From Lolium rigidum (taxonomy: Eukaryota > Streptophyta > Magnoliopsida > Poales > Poaceae), in the NCBI RefSeq assembly GCF_022539505.1, contig NC_061511.1, positions 36,755,144 to 36,819,143 of the forward strand: a stretch of 64,000 nucleotides of DNA, written 5' to 3'. Each line of letters begins with the position of its first letter. Position 1 is the stretch's first letter. A program made the translations under genes and the position numbers. Shown here piece by piece: positions 10,300 through 20,122 of the stretch. The notes under the pieces were generated by a model that saw nothing but the letters and a program-made list of their open reading frames with translations, was not told where the DNA came from and ran no database searches.

Positions 10300-11774
10300 C
10301 TGGAGCAAATCAACGAGCAAGCGTGGCGAGGCTGATCCTTGTGATCGGCCCCAAAAAATTTATGGAGGAACATTACAAAACCTTCATCGAACAAGCAACG
10401 TGGAGGCCGCTTCCAGCAATCGGCCAAAATTATCCCGACCTTCCATTCTGTTTGGGTTCAACATTTGATCCAACAGGGAATACCTAAAGAGCCGATACCA
10501 TCAATTCTCTTGACCGAATCGGCTCGGGGGGCACCCAGGTGGATGAAACACGAGGATATGCAGTGGGAATGTCTTGCAAGTGCCCAGCAGCCCAAGATTA
10601 TTCTTTGATGATGGGTATTGAGGTATGGGGGCCGATACATAAATCGGCCGTAAAAATTCAAAAAATTTAAGCACAGCCGATGCAGCAGACATCGACTTAA
10701 GGATATAAAGCTGATGCGTGGCCATCGACTCAAGAGGTATAACTGTTACAACCAGAGGGTCAATGGAGCAGGAAGTGGGCTACGAAGAGAGACTCTAATG
10801 AAAGAACTCCTCAATGGAGTGGTTTAATGGCTCAGAGCTTCTCTTCAAGAACAATGCCAAGGGCAGCATAGATGTGCAGATCAGGTTAAGGGTGGGTTGC
10901 GTCAGATCCGCTGAAGGGAAGAAGCTCGGGGGGCAGCTCACCCTGAAGGTTCTCTGCTCTAGGAAGCCGATCTTGTTGAAATCGGCTGGCTTTGCGTTAT
11001 GATTTTGAGGCCAATGGCGGCACATTGGGCTGACTCGCTACCTTGCTCGCCTTGACTGAGGCTCGGGGGGCAGCTTGTCCTGAAGGACCCTTTGCTATAG
11101 GGAGCCGATTTTGGTGAAATCGGCTGATGCTGCATCATGGCTTGGAAACCGACGGTGACACGTTTTGTCAGCCCATTGCTGTTCTCGCCTCAATGGAGGC
11201 TCGGGGGGCAACTGATTGCGTGGATATTCTGTTCTTAAGAAGCCGACTGAGATTTCATTGGATGGCCCTCCATCATAACCTTTTTTAAAAAAGGGATTGG
11301 GCAGTACCACTGAATGTTTGAATGGTCCAGAGGTATCGGCTTCAGCATCAAGTCATTTCAGCAACGATTTTGGGGCTCTCGTAAAGGCGTTGATCTGCTT
11401 CGTTATCCGCCAGAGCTCAAGGTCATCGGTCGAGTAAGGCGAAAGATGGATTGTGAAGGAGTAACGTTAACATCGGCTTTTGAGCTGTGAGCAAGTTCAC
11501 GATCACTCCGATGTCAAAAGGATGGAGGGTAGATCATGAGAGACCGATGCATTGTCATCGGCTCATTAAGCATTGGCTAAGTGACGATCGGCGGGATCAG
11601 TATGAGGGGAAATCGGCTAAATTGGCGTGAACGAAATCGGCGAAATCAAATTGGGGAATTTCTTCATTAATAAACGAGATTTCTTACATAGAAGAGCTGA
11701 TTGCTCTCAAAAGGGAGTACCAAGGGGATACATTGCCCCGTCTACTACTACGGATCCTATGCTAAGGGTCCTAT
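10300..11774 (+). other. non-coding interior rich in ATCGGC/GCCGAT motifs
   Basis: No RT or integrase similarity is visible in any frame. About 17 copies of ATCGGC or its complement are scattered here, often as facing pairs (GCCGATTTTGGTGAAATCGGC at 11103). The phrase GCTCGGGGGGCA is repeated near 10524, 10926, 11061 and 11189. Confidence 0.6.
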
Positions 11775-12263
11775 CTACGGGCCGTCGCTGCCCTCATCGT
11801 CGCCCTCGTCGCCGCTGTCGGCGCTACTCCCGGCGGGCTCGTCGTCGCTGTTGTAGCGGCCGCCGGCAGGACCTTCGTTGTCCTCATCCTCCTCATCGTC
11901 GTCGTCATCGTCGCTGTCGTAGTCACTGAGATTCCCTGGCCAGGGGCAGTGGCGCTTGGACGGCGGCTCGTCGGAGGGGCTGTCGTCGTCGTCCTCCTCC
12001 TCCTTCTCCTCCCTCACCTCCTCGGAGGTGGTGAAATCATCCCAGGAGAAGCGATCGTCATCGCTCTCCTCCTCCGATTCCCCGTCGGCGAGGAAGCGGA
12101 GGTCGCTCTCCCCACTGGTCAAGGACTTGTCGTCCTCGGACCAGATGGAGGAGGCGTGGTCTTCCAGGTCCCATTTTTCTGGTGCGCGGATGTCCGGCGG
12201 CGTCTCGCGGGAGGAGGAAGACCCAAGGGAAAGTTCCGATGAGGTGGAGGAAGAGGAAGACAT
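11775..12263 (-). CDS. antisense acidic ORF of the LTR element
   Basis: Opposite to gag, a 162-aa frame begins MSSSSSTSSELSLGSSSSRE and is almost entirely Ser/Asp/Glu-rich. It has one basic patch (PPSKRHCPWPG) between acidic runs. I took the ATG at 12263, not the longer upstream frame, because a TATA-like TTTATTTAA lies just upstream on the minus strand (about 12325-12335). Antisense extra ORFs between pol and the 3' LTR are known in Tat-lineage Gypsy elements such as Grande. Function is unknown; acidic Ser-rich proteins may bind histones or basic partners. Low-complexity composition leaves chance coding possible. Confidence 0.45.
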   Translation of the reverse strand: MSSSSSTSSELSLGSSSSRETPPDIRAPEKWDLEDHASSIWSEDDKSLTSGESDLRFLADGESEEESDDDRFSWDDFTTSEEVREEKEEEDDDDSPSDEPPSKRHCPWPGNLSDYDSDDDDDDEEDEDNEGPAGGRYNSDDEPAGSSADSGDEGDDEGSDGP

Positions 12264-12516
12264 GGTGCGCAGAAGGGCTTTGGAGTGCTGATGCGGAGAG
12301 GATGAGGAGGAGAACTGTTCGGTGCGGTTAAATAAAAGAAGTGGGGATTTAATGTTCGAACAGTTTTCGAGGAGGTGGTGCCAAAAAACTGTCAAATCGT
12401 GCAGAGAAGTTGGGAAGGCAAGTTGTCATGATGAAAATTACTGCGACGGTTTTGCTCTGCCACGACATGACCCCTCGGAGGAAAAAGCAGGGTGGTTTTG
12501 AAATTATCATTACCAA

Positions 12517-12531
12517 AACCAGGGGGGCATA
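12517..12531 (+). other. polypurine tract before 3' LTR
   Basis: ACCAGGGGGGCATA sits directly before the 3' LTR and would prime plus-strand synthesis. It is somewhat short. Confidence 0.5.
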
Positions 12532-13695
12532 TGTTATCACCAGATTTTGGCTAAATCAGGAGATGGGCCGCGATCAAGATGGACTTGAAGAATATACATG
12601 GAAGAAATACGTGAATCGGCATTGTGTACCAAGTTTGGGCTAATTGCCCGTGTATCTGTACCATAGTAGGATACGTGTCTGTTAGGAGTTAGAGTTTTAC
12701 CCGTGCACGGTTAGGTGCATGCTTGAATTAGAAAGTCCCTTGGACTATAAATATGTATCTAGGGTTTATGGAATAAACAACAACCAACGTTCAACACAAA
12801 CAAATCTCGGCGCATCGCCAACTCCTTCGTCTCGAGGGTTTCTCCGGTAAGCACCATGCTGCCTAGATCGCATCTTGCGATCTAGGCAGCACAAGCCTAT
12901 CTCGGTGTTCATGCGTTGCTCGTGCTGAAGCCTTTTTGATGGCGAGCAACGTAGTTATCTTAGATGTGTTAGGGTTTGCATTGTTCTTCGTATCATATGC
13001 TGTCGTAGTGCAACCCTCATGCATCTAGCCGCCCTTACACCTATCTTAGGTGTAGGGGCGGCACCCCGCTTGATCATAGTTTAGTAGATCTGATCTGTTA
13101 CGGTTGCTCCTTGTTCTGCAAGGATTAGTTTAATATCCGCATTAGTTAGGCCCTACAAAGGGTTGGAAGATCCAGCGGCGTGTAGGGTGAAGTTTGCTAG
13201 CCCTAGAAAGGATGTTCCGGGGATCAACCTCGTGTTGGTTTTTAGGCCCTGTCTAGGATCGGCTTACGGTCACCGTGCGCGAGCGCGAGGCCCAATCGTG
13301 AGTAGGATGATCCGATTATGCGGTGAAAACCCTAAATCGTCGTAGATCTCATTAGCTTTATCTTGATCAAGCAGGACCACCATATATTCGGACACCTTGT
13401 ACGAATCATGGGTGGATCGGCTCTTTGAGCCGATTCACGGGATAACCCGAGAGCCGATCGAGGCTCGTATTTAATGTTTACGTGTATGCCATGCAGGAAA
13501 CTAAGCGAGGCATCATCCAACACCTTCCTGACCAGGTATAGGTCAGGTGGCACGCCCTTGCGATAGCATCGGACGTGTGACCAGGAGGCTTTGCGGGCCG
13601 TCGCTCTGAGGGACTGGGGCCAGCCGCAGCCCTAGTTGTTCCCGGCTCTACTGTGTTGCCAGTCGCTCCCCGCCAGTGGGTTTCTGACGCCAACA
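12532..13695 (+). repeat. 3' LTR of the gag-only element
   Basis: 1164 bp, TGTTATCACC to GACGCCAACA, with only a few differences from the 5' LTR. The target duplication GCAGC follows. Confidence 0.95.
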
Positions 13696-13700
13696 GCAGC

Positions 13701-14210
13701 GTACTAGGCATAGCGGGACCTAGCTGGCTCCGGCTGACGTGGCAATGGCAATGTTGTGGGAGCTGTGCAGGGCTCGGTGTGACGGCTTGGGGTGTGGTTA
13801 GGGTTGGGAAGCCCCTGAGCAGTGATCGAGGTCCATGACGAGGAGGAAGCGGGCGGTCGGGGTGGAAGGCATTATGGCAGCGTCACTGGCGTCCACCTAA
13901 CGGTCGGCCTTGCCTTTTTGGGAAAGGGGGGAGGGAGGGGGATGGGACGGTAGAGGTTAGGACCGTTGTCGTTTTTTTCTTATTGAGAGCAAATAATGAG
14001 AGTGGAGATTAGGGAAGAAAAGAGCAGGTGTAAAAAAAAATCAGGACCGATCGTAACCACACGGAACTTCTATCATGCAAATCTACCAAAACTTTGCCAT
14101 TATAAATTGTTGATTCAGCCAATATTTTGCTTCCGCTTCCGTTGGCAGTTATGTGTGAATTCCACGGGTATTCATTCAGCCACATGATTGATGTGGTGCT
14201 TCTCAAACAG
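13701..14210. other. duplicated non-genic spacer
   Basis: Shared with 48804-49313. No frame, terminal repeat or RNA gene recognised. Confidence 0.6.
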
Positions 14211-15466
14211 TTTTTTTTTAAATGGAGGGTGAAACCTGGCTTCTGCATCCAAAAAGATGCATACAATATTCTTTATTAATTATGTTAAATGAATACAGAG
14301 CATACATTTAAAATCTAAAATCACCAAACAACACTACAAACGTGACAATGGGTGAAGACCATGTTAACAGGGCCTTATACCTTGACAACGCGAAAGTCAC
14401 CCATCAACTAGGAAACGGAAATATCGCATACCCCGAGATACCCTTTAGGCGAAACATGAGCCTCATCCGGTCTAGCGAGTACATTATGCACACGATGTAG
14501 AAGCCGCCACAATTGTCGATACCGATAAGCCCACATCAAGACAAGATCCGTAGCCCTCACCAGGACTGCCGTCGACGCTGCCACCAAGCCAGACAACGCC
14601 TCCGCCCTACGAGTTCATCAAATCACTTCCAACACTGAGACCCCACTGCGCCATGCCGTCGGTACTTGTTGTCCTCAACGAGGTAGGTGTACACAACTCC
14701 ACCTTCTTGCCTCCACCATCCATCAGCTACTCCAAAAACAATGCTCCCAAGAGGAGAGAGCCGCTCCAAAGCACCACCATCGTCCGATCCAGAATACCCA
14801 GGTCTGAGGTTTCCCACGGAGGAGCACAAGAAAGTACACGGTAGCTCCAACAGCGATGTCTTCAACAAGGTAACAATGTGAATACGCCGCCATCGCCTCG
14901 GGGTCATAGCACGGTATTCACCCATAGCTGAGCCTCTCCAACTCGACGCTTGTACCGGAAGTGGGATCAAGGATCTGCCACAGCCAGTCGGTTGACCACC
15001 TCCAGCGGAGGAGGGAGCGACCACCACCATGCCGAGGGATAGACCCCCCCCCCCCCGCTTCCTCGTGTCGTGAAATTTTCCCAGGAAGACCACCTCTTGT
15101 CATCGCCGTGGGTGATAAGATGCAGCCGCTGGAAAGGAGGATGTCCTTCCGAGCCCATCTAGGCTCAGTTTGGAGCCCTCATGCAGCCACTGCGATCCGC
15201 GGTGACTGCCACCACAATCCGCGTTGACCGCCTCCACTAGCCATTGTAGCTCCGCCGGACGGCCGCCACCCACACTGGTGGATGGGTGAAAAGGAGAGGT
15301 CGCTACCTCCTCGAATTGAAACTACCGGCAGAGGAGCACCTCCAGCGCCACACCACACGGGCTTTGCATGGCGCCTCCCCCGGCCACAATAGCGGTAAGG
15401 AGAGGCGGCCGACGGGGCCTTGCTGGTGCGGCGCAGCTCCGCCGCATGGGATGGGGTTAGGTCATG
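14211..15466 (-). mobile_element. LINE-tailed retroposon without ORF2
   Basis: Read on the minus strand it starts GACCTAACCCC followed by GC-rich DNA with GCGGCGG, GGAGGTGC and CTCCAAACTGAG motifs. It ends with an AT-rich 3' part (TTAATAAAGAATATTG, GCATCTTTTTGGATGCAG) and a poly(A) represented by T's at 14211-14219. The tail is LINE-type, yet no endonuclease or RT lies between head and tail. The head resembles the elements at 34978-35715 and 41353-42788. Shared with copy B (49314-50567). Confidence 0.6.
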
Positions 15467-15489
15467 GAAGAAACAATTCATCTAAAAAA

Positions 15490-15831
15490 TAATTATGTGA
15501 AAGGAAGGCCCAAAAACCCTAGATCTTTTAGACCCCAAATTTCTAGGCAATTCCTCATTTGTGCTTCCGGTCTCAGCCTCGCTGAAAAATGCTCATATGA
15601 CCAAAGGGCTTCATTAAAGTCACCAATGAGAGCCCATGGTAAAGTCGATGATGCACTAATAGTCGCTAACTTTGACGACATGAGATGTATTTTTGTGACA
15701 AACGTGACATGAAATAAAGGCTCATTTGGCACAATTCTCATCCACACAACAATAAACCTCTCAGTTGCCTCTTTTACTTACACATGCATATTTTCATTCC
15801 AATATAAAGCGAGTCCATCATTCATACCATT
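15490..15831 (-). pseudogene. LINE ORF2 endonuclease fragment
   Basis: The minus frame 15493-15747 contains PWALIGDFNEALWSYEHFS and LKDLGFLGLPFT, the GDFN and GxPxT blocks of the APE-type endonuclease of plant LINEs. It is truncated on both sides. The copy-B version continues to about 52200. Confidence 0.8.
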
Positions 15832-15986
15832 CAGGGACGGAGCCAGCAGGGGCTGGCAGGAGCCTCCTCATGGTGGAAAATTTTGTAAAAATACCCTGGT
15901 TAATATGTATATTTGACATGCAATTTTCCAAAATTACCTATATGGCTCCCTCTAGTGATTTTTACATGCAATTTGCCCCCTTTGTA
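15832..15986. mobile_element. hAT MITE, right end cut by CACTA
   Basis: It starts with the terminal repeat CAGGGACGGAGCCAGC. The complete element is in copy B (50933-51110). Here it stops at 15986, where CACTACAGG begins. Confidence 0.8.
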
Positions 15987-16300
15987 CACTACAGGAATGG
16001 GAGAAGAGAAGACGCCGACGGCCAAACTGTACGCCGACGGCTTTTTATCGGGGCCGTCGGCGTACGGCCTCGCCGGGGCAGCTCAGGAAGCCGACCGTCG
16101 GCGTACAAATACCGTCGGCGTAGAGGAGGCTACGCCGAGGGCAGCCGTCGGCGTCACCTTGGCCCTCGGCGTACCACCGGCATCGCCTCTGGCCCAGCCC
16201 GCGCCGTCGTCGCCCGCTCACGGCGTCAGTCAGACGCCGACGGCCACCCTCGGCATAGGGCATGGGCACCCTATGCCGACGGCCACCCTCGGCATATAGT
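15987..16300. mobile_element. CACTA transposon terminus and subterminal repeats
   Basis: CACTACAGGAATGGGAG matches the start of CACTA terminal repeats. It is followed by at least ten direct and inverted copies of GCCGTCGGCGTA-like motifs (ACGCCGACGGC, CCGTCGGCGTAC), the usual transposase-binding arrangement. The junction lies inside the hAT MITE, proving an insertion relative to copy B. No matching TAGTG end is visible before the N gap, so the far end is lost or hidden. Confidence 0.75.
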
Positions 16301-16421
16301 ATTTTTTTATTTTATTTTTATTTTTTCCCTCTCTCATATTACTTTATAATATGTTTCTATTATTTATTTACTAGTATGAATTATGTAAAAAATGGTTCTA
16401 TTTTTTAAGAATTCCCTAACC
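16301..16421. other. AT-rich linker
   Basis: T-rich DNA between the CACTA subterminal repeats and the telomere-like tract. Nothing recognised. Confidence 0.5.
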
Positions 16422-16578
16422 CTAACTCTAACCCTAACCCTAACTCTAACCCTAACCCTAACTCTAGCCCTAACCCTAACCCTAGGGTTTCCACATACAT
16501 TGGTAACGCTAACTCTAACCCTAACCCTAGGGTTTCCACATACATTGCTAACCCTAACTATAACCCTAACCCTTACCC
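16422..16578. repeat. telomere-like CCCTAA/CTCTAA tract
   Basis: The tract is built of hexamers CCCTAA with CTCTAA variants, split by two copies of GGGTTTCCACATACATTG near 16485 and 16530. Plant telomeres are CCCTAAA heptamers, so this is a microsatellite, not a telomere remnant of the usual type. Confidence 0.85.
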
Positions 16579-17015
16579 TAGGGGTAGATCTCGCGGGGTC
16601 CCGCCCTAGGACCTGTATGTGGAAACTCCCGCCACGGCTCAAACGGAGCCTATTTTATGGTAAAGTATGCCCAACCTATGATTTACATGTACATATGTCC
16701 TAAACAAAGCAAAACAAGTAAAAAAGTCCATTGGTAAACCCTCGCATGGAGAAAGCTATAGGGGTAGATCTGCGGGGTCCCCGCCCTAGGGTTTTCCAAG
16801 ATACAGACCGTCGGAGCGTCGAAATCGCTGGAAAACTTGCATATGCCCATAACATATGTGTACAATTGTGATGTAAGGTTTGGCTAACCTTGCATGTACC
16901 CGGCGTTGACGATTTCCGCATGCATGGGCTAGCACTTGGTAAAATCCAGGATCTGTATGTGGAATGGCCCCAAAACTTGTGTGTGTCCACATGGCATGGC
17001 ATGCACAAAAGTGAT
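16579..17015. repeat. mosaic of satellite-related pieces
   Basis: The phrase GGGGTAGATCTGCGGGGTCC occurs twice (about 16580 and 16760). The segment at about 16965-17005 (GGCCCCAAAACTTGTGTGTG, CCACATGGCATG) is the opening of the 341-bp satellite unit found at 18181 onward. The AP2 gene therefore lies between satellite pieces. Confidence 0.6.
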
Positions 17016-17024
17016 ACATTTAAG

Positions 17025-17195
17025 AACTTAGCACCCACACACGAACCGAAACACTTAAAGAACTACACCCACACACAGGAACCAAAACACTTAAAGAACT
17101 ACACACACAGAGGAACCAAAACACTTAAAGAACTAGACCCACACACAAACCAAAACATTTAAAGAACTACACCCACACACGAACAAAGCACTTAA
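17025..17195. repeat. ~36-bp minisatellite
   Basis: Five imperfect copies of a unit containing CACTTAAAGAACTA and CCCACACAC follow each other, just downstream of the AP2 stop codon. Confidence 0.8.
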
Positions 17196-17247
17196 CACTG
17201 GGTCGACGCATGACCCGCTAGACACACGGACTCGACACACACACATA

Positions 17248-17814
17248 TTAATCAGAAGTCGAAATCTTCATCCTCGCTGGGGGTGTCCTCTGAAGCGGTG
17301 GGTGTGAGGTTCCACGACCACCGTTCATCATCCTCCCCCATGTCGACGCCTCTCCTTTGGCGTACTCTGCTTCAACCTCGGCCTTCCTCTGCCGCTTTCC
17401 CGCCCTCCTCTCTCTCCTGTACGTCTTCTTGTCCTTCCAGAATGCGCGCTCTGCCTCGACGGCTCCAGGATTGTCTCTGCGCCACTGTGCCATGAACTGC
17501 TCGTCCGCCTCGGTGGTATCAATCCGCCGCTGGCCAGACCTGTACCGCCGCGCTTCACCCTGTGAGCGAAGTAGCGGCTCAGTAGAGAGACTCTGAGCTT
17601 CCGTCAGAGACCTGACCTCCGGGAAGTTCATTTCGTGGCGCGGCCGGCCAAACCTCCAAGCCGCAATGTCGTATGCGCGGGCAGCAGCCTCTTTCGTGTA
17701 GAAGGTGCCGAGCCACACACGCGTACCACCGGCGGTGATTTCAGCCGCGAAATGTCCCGCAGGGCGCAGGCGAACGCCGATGAAGCCCGTGTTGCTACGG
17801 CGACGAGGAGCCAT
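17248..17814 (-). CDS. AP2/ERF-like DNA-binding protein
   Basis: Single-exon frame of 188 aa, predicted nuclear DNA-binding protein. The start [20 protein letters not shown] opens the AP2 domain (about residues 8-67) with [23 protein letters not shown] and MNFPE. The usual YRGVR is FIGVR. The rest is basic and charged, with a repeated helix pattern ([20 protein letters not shown], then [14 protein letters not shown]). That C-terminus is shared, from memory, with a grass-specific group of AP2-like proteins present in many copies. A TATA box is 100 bases upstream and a GCGGGAAA array lies beyond it. It sits between a CACTA end and satellite DNA, so transposon capture is likely. It is open and apparently undamaged, but expression is unproven. 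Confidence 0.75.
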   Translation of the reverse strand: MAPRRRSNTGFIGVRLRPAGHFAAEITAGGTRVWLGTFYTKEAAARAYDIAAWRFGRPRHEMNFPEVRSLTEAQSLSTEPLLRSQGEARRYRSGQRRIDTTEADEQFMAQWRRDNPGAVEAERAFWKDKKTYRRERRAGKRQRKAEVEAEYAKGEASTWGRMMNGGRGTSHPPLQRTPPARMKISTSD

Positions 17815-17913
17815 CTCAGCGGCAGCTCAGCTCGGAGGATTTTGTTGTTCTGTTGGATGAGAGAAGCGATGAATGGAGAAATGTTGCTGGTGCTGTTAGT
17901 GGAGAAGACATGG

Positions 17914-17923
17914 CTATATATAG
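17914..17923 (-). promoter_or_regulatory. TATA box of AP2-like gene
   Basis: CTATATATAG (minus strand) about 100 bases before the ATG at 17814, between the gene and its E2F-site array. Confidence 0.6.
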
Positions 17924-17943
17924 GCCGACGAGGGGCTGAAACG

Positions 17944-18141
17944 GCGGGAAAACTTGGCGGGAGAGAATGGGCGGGAAAGGGTGGGCTGGAAAACTTGGCG
18001 GGAGAGAATGGGCGGGAAAGGGTGGGCGGGAAAACTTGGCGGGAGAGAATGAGCGGGAAAGGGTGGGCGGGTAAACTTGGCGGGAAATCATGGCGGGAAA
18101 AAAGGGCGGGAGAGAAGCAGCGGGAAAGGGTGGGCGGGAAA
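17944..18141 (-). promoter_or_regulatory. array of nine E2F-type sites (TTTCCCGC)
   Basis: GCGGGAAA, complement of the E2F/DP core TTTCCCGC, occurs at 17944, 17971, 18012, 18026, 18053, 18080, 18093, 18120 and 18134. Seven are the longer GGCGGGAAA. Near-sites GGCGGGAGA and GGCTGGAAA fill the gaps. The array is built of a 41-bp tandem unit (repeats beginning at about 17953, 17994, 18035 and 18075). It starts only 20 bases beyond the TATA box of the AP2-like gene. E2F binding is inferred from the consensus TTTSSCGC. Confidence 0.6.
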
Positions 18142-18159
18142 AAAGGGTTTCGTCAGAAA

Positions 18160-20022
18160 TCGAGCGTCGGATCTAGGGAATGGCCCCAAAACTTGTGTGT
18201 GTCCACATGGCATGCACAAAATTGATTTGAGATGGTTTTATATCCAAGGCTACCCCCCAGGTGTGTCCGGCTTCTCGGACAGGGGGTTCCTACACTTGGG
18301 CAGATTCTGCATGTATAGGGGGAACTCCCTCGTACGTGAACCGGAGAGAAACTTGATATCATATGGGATGATTTTTGTTTCCACATGTACCTATGACCTA
18401 ACCAAGCTCAAATGGAGGCATATTCCCACGGGGGACCCCCGATGGGATGCAATCAAAGGGGTAGACCGCGCGGTCAACAGAACTAGGGTTTCGTCAGAAA
18501 TCGAGCGTCGGATCTAGGGAATGGCCCCAAAACTTGTGTGTGTCCACATGGCATGCACAAAATTGATTTGAGATGGTTTTATATCCAAGGCTACCCCCCC
18601 GTGTGTCCGGCTTCTCGGACAGGGGGTTCCTACACTTGGGCGGATCTCGCATGTATAGGGGGAACTCCCTCGTACGTGAACCGGAGAGAAACTTGATATC
18701 ATATGGGATGATTTTTGTTTCCACATGTACCTATGACCTAACCAAGCTCAAATGGAGGCATATGCCCACCGGGGGACCCCCGATGGGATGCAGTCAAAGG
18801 GGTAGACCGCGCGGTCAACAGAACTAGGGTTTCGTCGGAATCGAGCATCGGATCTAGGGAATGGCCCCAAAACTAGTGTGTGTCCACATGGAATGCACAA
18901 AAGTGATTTGAGATGGTTTTATATCCAAGGCTACCCCCCCAGGTGTGTCCGGCTTCTCGGAAAGGGGGTTCCTACACTTAGGCAGATTCTGCATGTATAG
19001 GGGGGAACTCTCTCGGAGGTGAACCGGAGAGAAACTTGAGATCATATGTGGTGATCCTTGTTTCCACATGTACCTATGACCTAACCAAGATCAAATGGAG
19101 GCATATGCCCACCGGGGGACCCCCGATGGGATGCAGTCAAAGGGGTAGACCGCGCGGTCAACAGAACTAGGGTTTCATCGGAAATCGAGCATCGGATCTA
19201 GGGAAGGGCCCCAAAACTTGTGTGTGTCCACATGGAATGCACAAAAGTGATTTGAGATGGTTTTATATCCAAGGCTACCCCCTGGTGTGTCCGGCTTCTC
19301 GGACGGGGGGTTACTACACTTAGGCGGATTCTCGCATGTATAGGGGGAACTCCCTCGGAGTTGAACCGGAGAGAAACTTGAGATCATATGGGATGATCCT
19401 TGTTTCCACATGTACCTATGACCTAACCAAGCTCAAATGGAGGCATATGCCCACCGGGGGACCCCGATGGGATGCGATCAAAGGGGTAGACCGCGCGGTC
19501 AACAGAACTAGGGTTTCGTCGGAAATCGAGCATCGGATCTAGGGAATGGCCCCAAAACTAGTGTGTGTCCACATGGAATGCACAAAAGTGATTTGAGATG
19601 GTTTTATATCCAAGGCTACCCCCCAGGTGTGTCCGGCTTCTCGGAAAGGGGGTTACTACACTTAGGCAGATTATGCATGTATAGGGGGGAACTCTCTCGG
19701 AGGTGAACCGGAGAGAAACTTGAGATCATATGTGATGATCCTTGTTTCCACATGTACCTATGACCTAACCAAGCTCAAATGGAGGCATATGCCCACCGGG
19801 GGCCCCCGATGGGATGCGATCAAAGGGGTAGACCGCGCGGTCAACGGAACTAGGGTTTCATCGGAAATCGAGCATCGGATCTAGGGAAGGGCCCCAAAAC
19901 TTGTGTGTGTCCACATGTAATGCACAAAAGTGATTTGAGATGGTTTTATATCCAAGGCTACCCCCCAGTGTGTGTCCGGCTTCTCGGACGGGGGTTACTA
20001 CACTTAGGCAGATCTGCATGTA
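18160..20022. repeat. 341-bp satellite, about 5.4 units
   Basis: Units start at GGCCCCAAAACT near 18181, 18522, 18862, 19206, 19547 and 19889, giving periods of 340-344. Each holds GTGTGTCCACATGG, a CCGGCTTCTCGGA hairpin, TTTCCACATGTACCTATGAC and CCGCGCGGTCAAC. Units 1-2 are closer to each other than to units 3-6. The period is not a multiple of three and frames do not run through, so it is non-coding. The last unit is cut by the gap. Confidence 0.93.
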
Positions 20023-20122
20023 NNNNNNNNNNNNNNNNNNNNNNNNNNNNNNNNNNNNNNNNNNNNNNNNNNNNNNNNNNNNNNNNNNNNNNNNNNNNNN
20101 NNNNNNNNNNNNNNNNNNNNNN
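20023..20122. other. assembly gap (100 N)
   Basis: Exactly 100 N follow a partial satellite unit, so the true gap size is unknown and more satellite copies are likely missing. Confidence 0.98.

Larger units (their letters stand above)
7864..13695 (+). mobile_element. non-autonomous Gypsy-like LTR retrotransposon (gag only)
   Basis: Two near-identical LTRs (TG...CA) flank a 3.5 kb interior with a gag-like CDS and an antisense ORF, but no protease, RT, RNase H or integrase. The target-site duplication GCAGC is at 7859-7863 and 13696-13700. Copy B shows the unoccupied site (GCAGC, 48799-48803). Low LTR divergence and a clean empty site point to a young insertion after the segmental duplication. 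The gag style and the antisense ORF near the 3' LTR recall the Tat branch of Gypsy; this is inference without an RT. Confidence 0.93.
1300..15986 (+). repeat. segmental duplication, copy A
   Basis: From GTCTTTTGCAGCAGACTTC at 1300 to CCCCCTTTGTA at 15986 this block is collinear and nearly identical with 39195-51087, in the same orientation. It holds a subtilase, LINE debris, an F-box gene and LINE-tailed retroposons. Copy-A differences are a 5.8 kb LTR element at 7864-13695, loss of part of the LINE RT near 5890, and a CACTA end at 15987 that cuts the shared hAT MITE. Confidence 0.95.

Noticed and set aside
13701..14210. Possible tRNA or small RNA gene in the shared spacer
   Set aside because: No cloverleaf or A/B boxes could be found by eye.
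16422..16578. Possible interstitial telomere from a chromosome fusion
   Set aside because: The units are hexamers, short, and sit beside CACTA subterminal repeats.
18153..19542. Repeated 70-80-codon frames on both strands of the satellite
   Set aside because: The repeat period is not a multiple of three and frames differ between units, so coding is unlikely.
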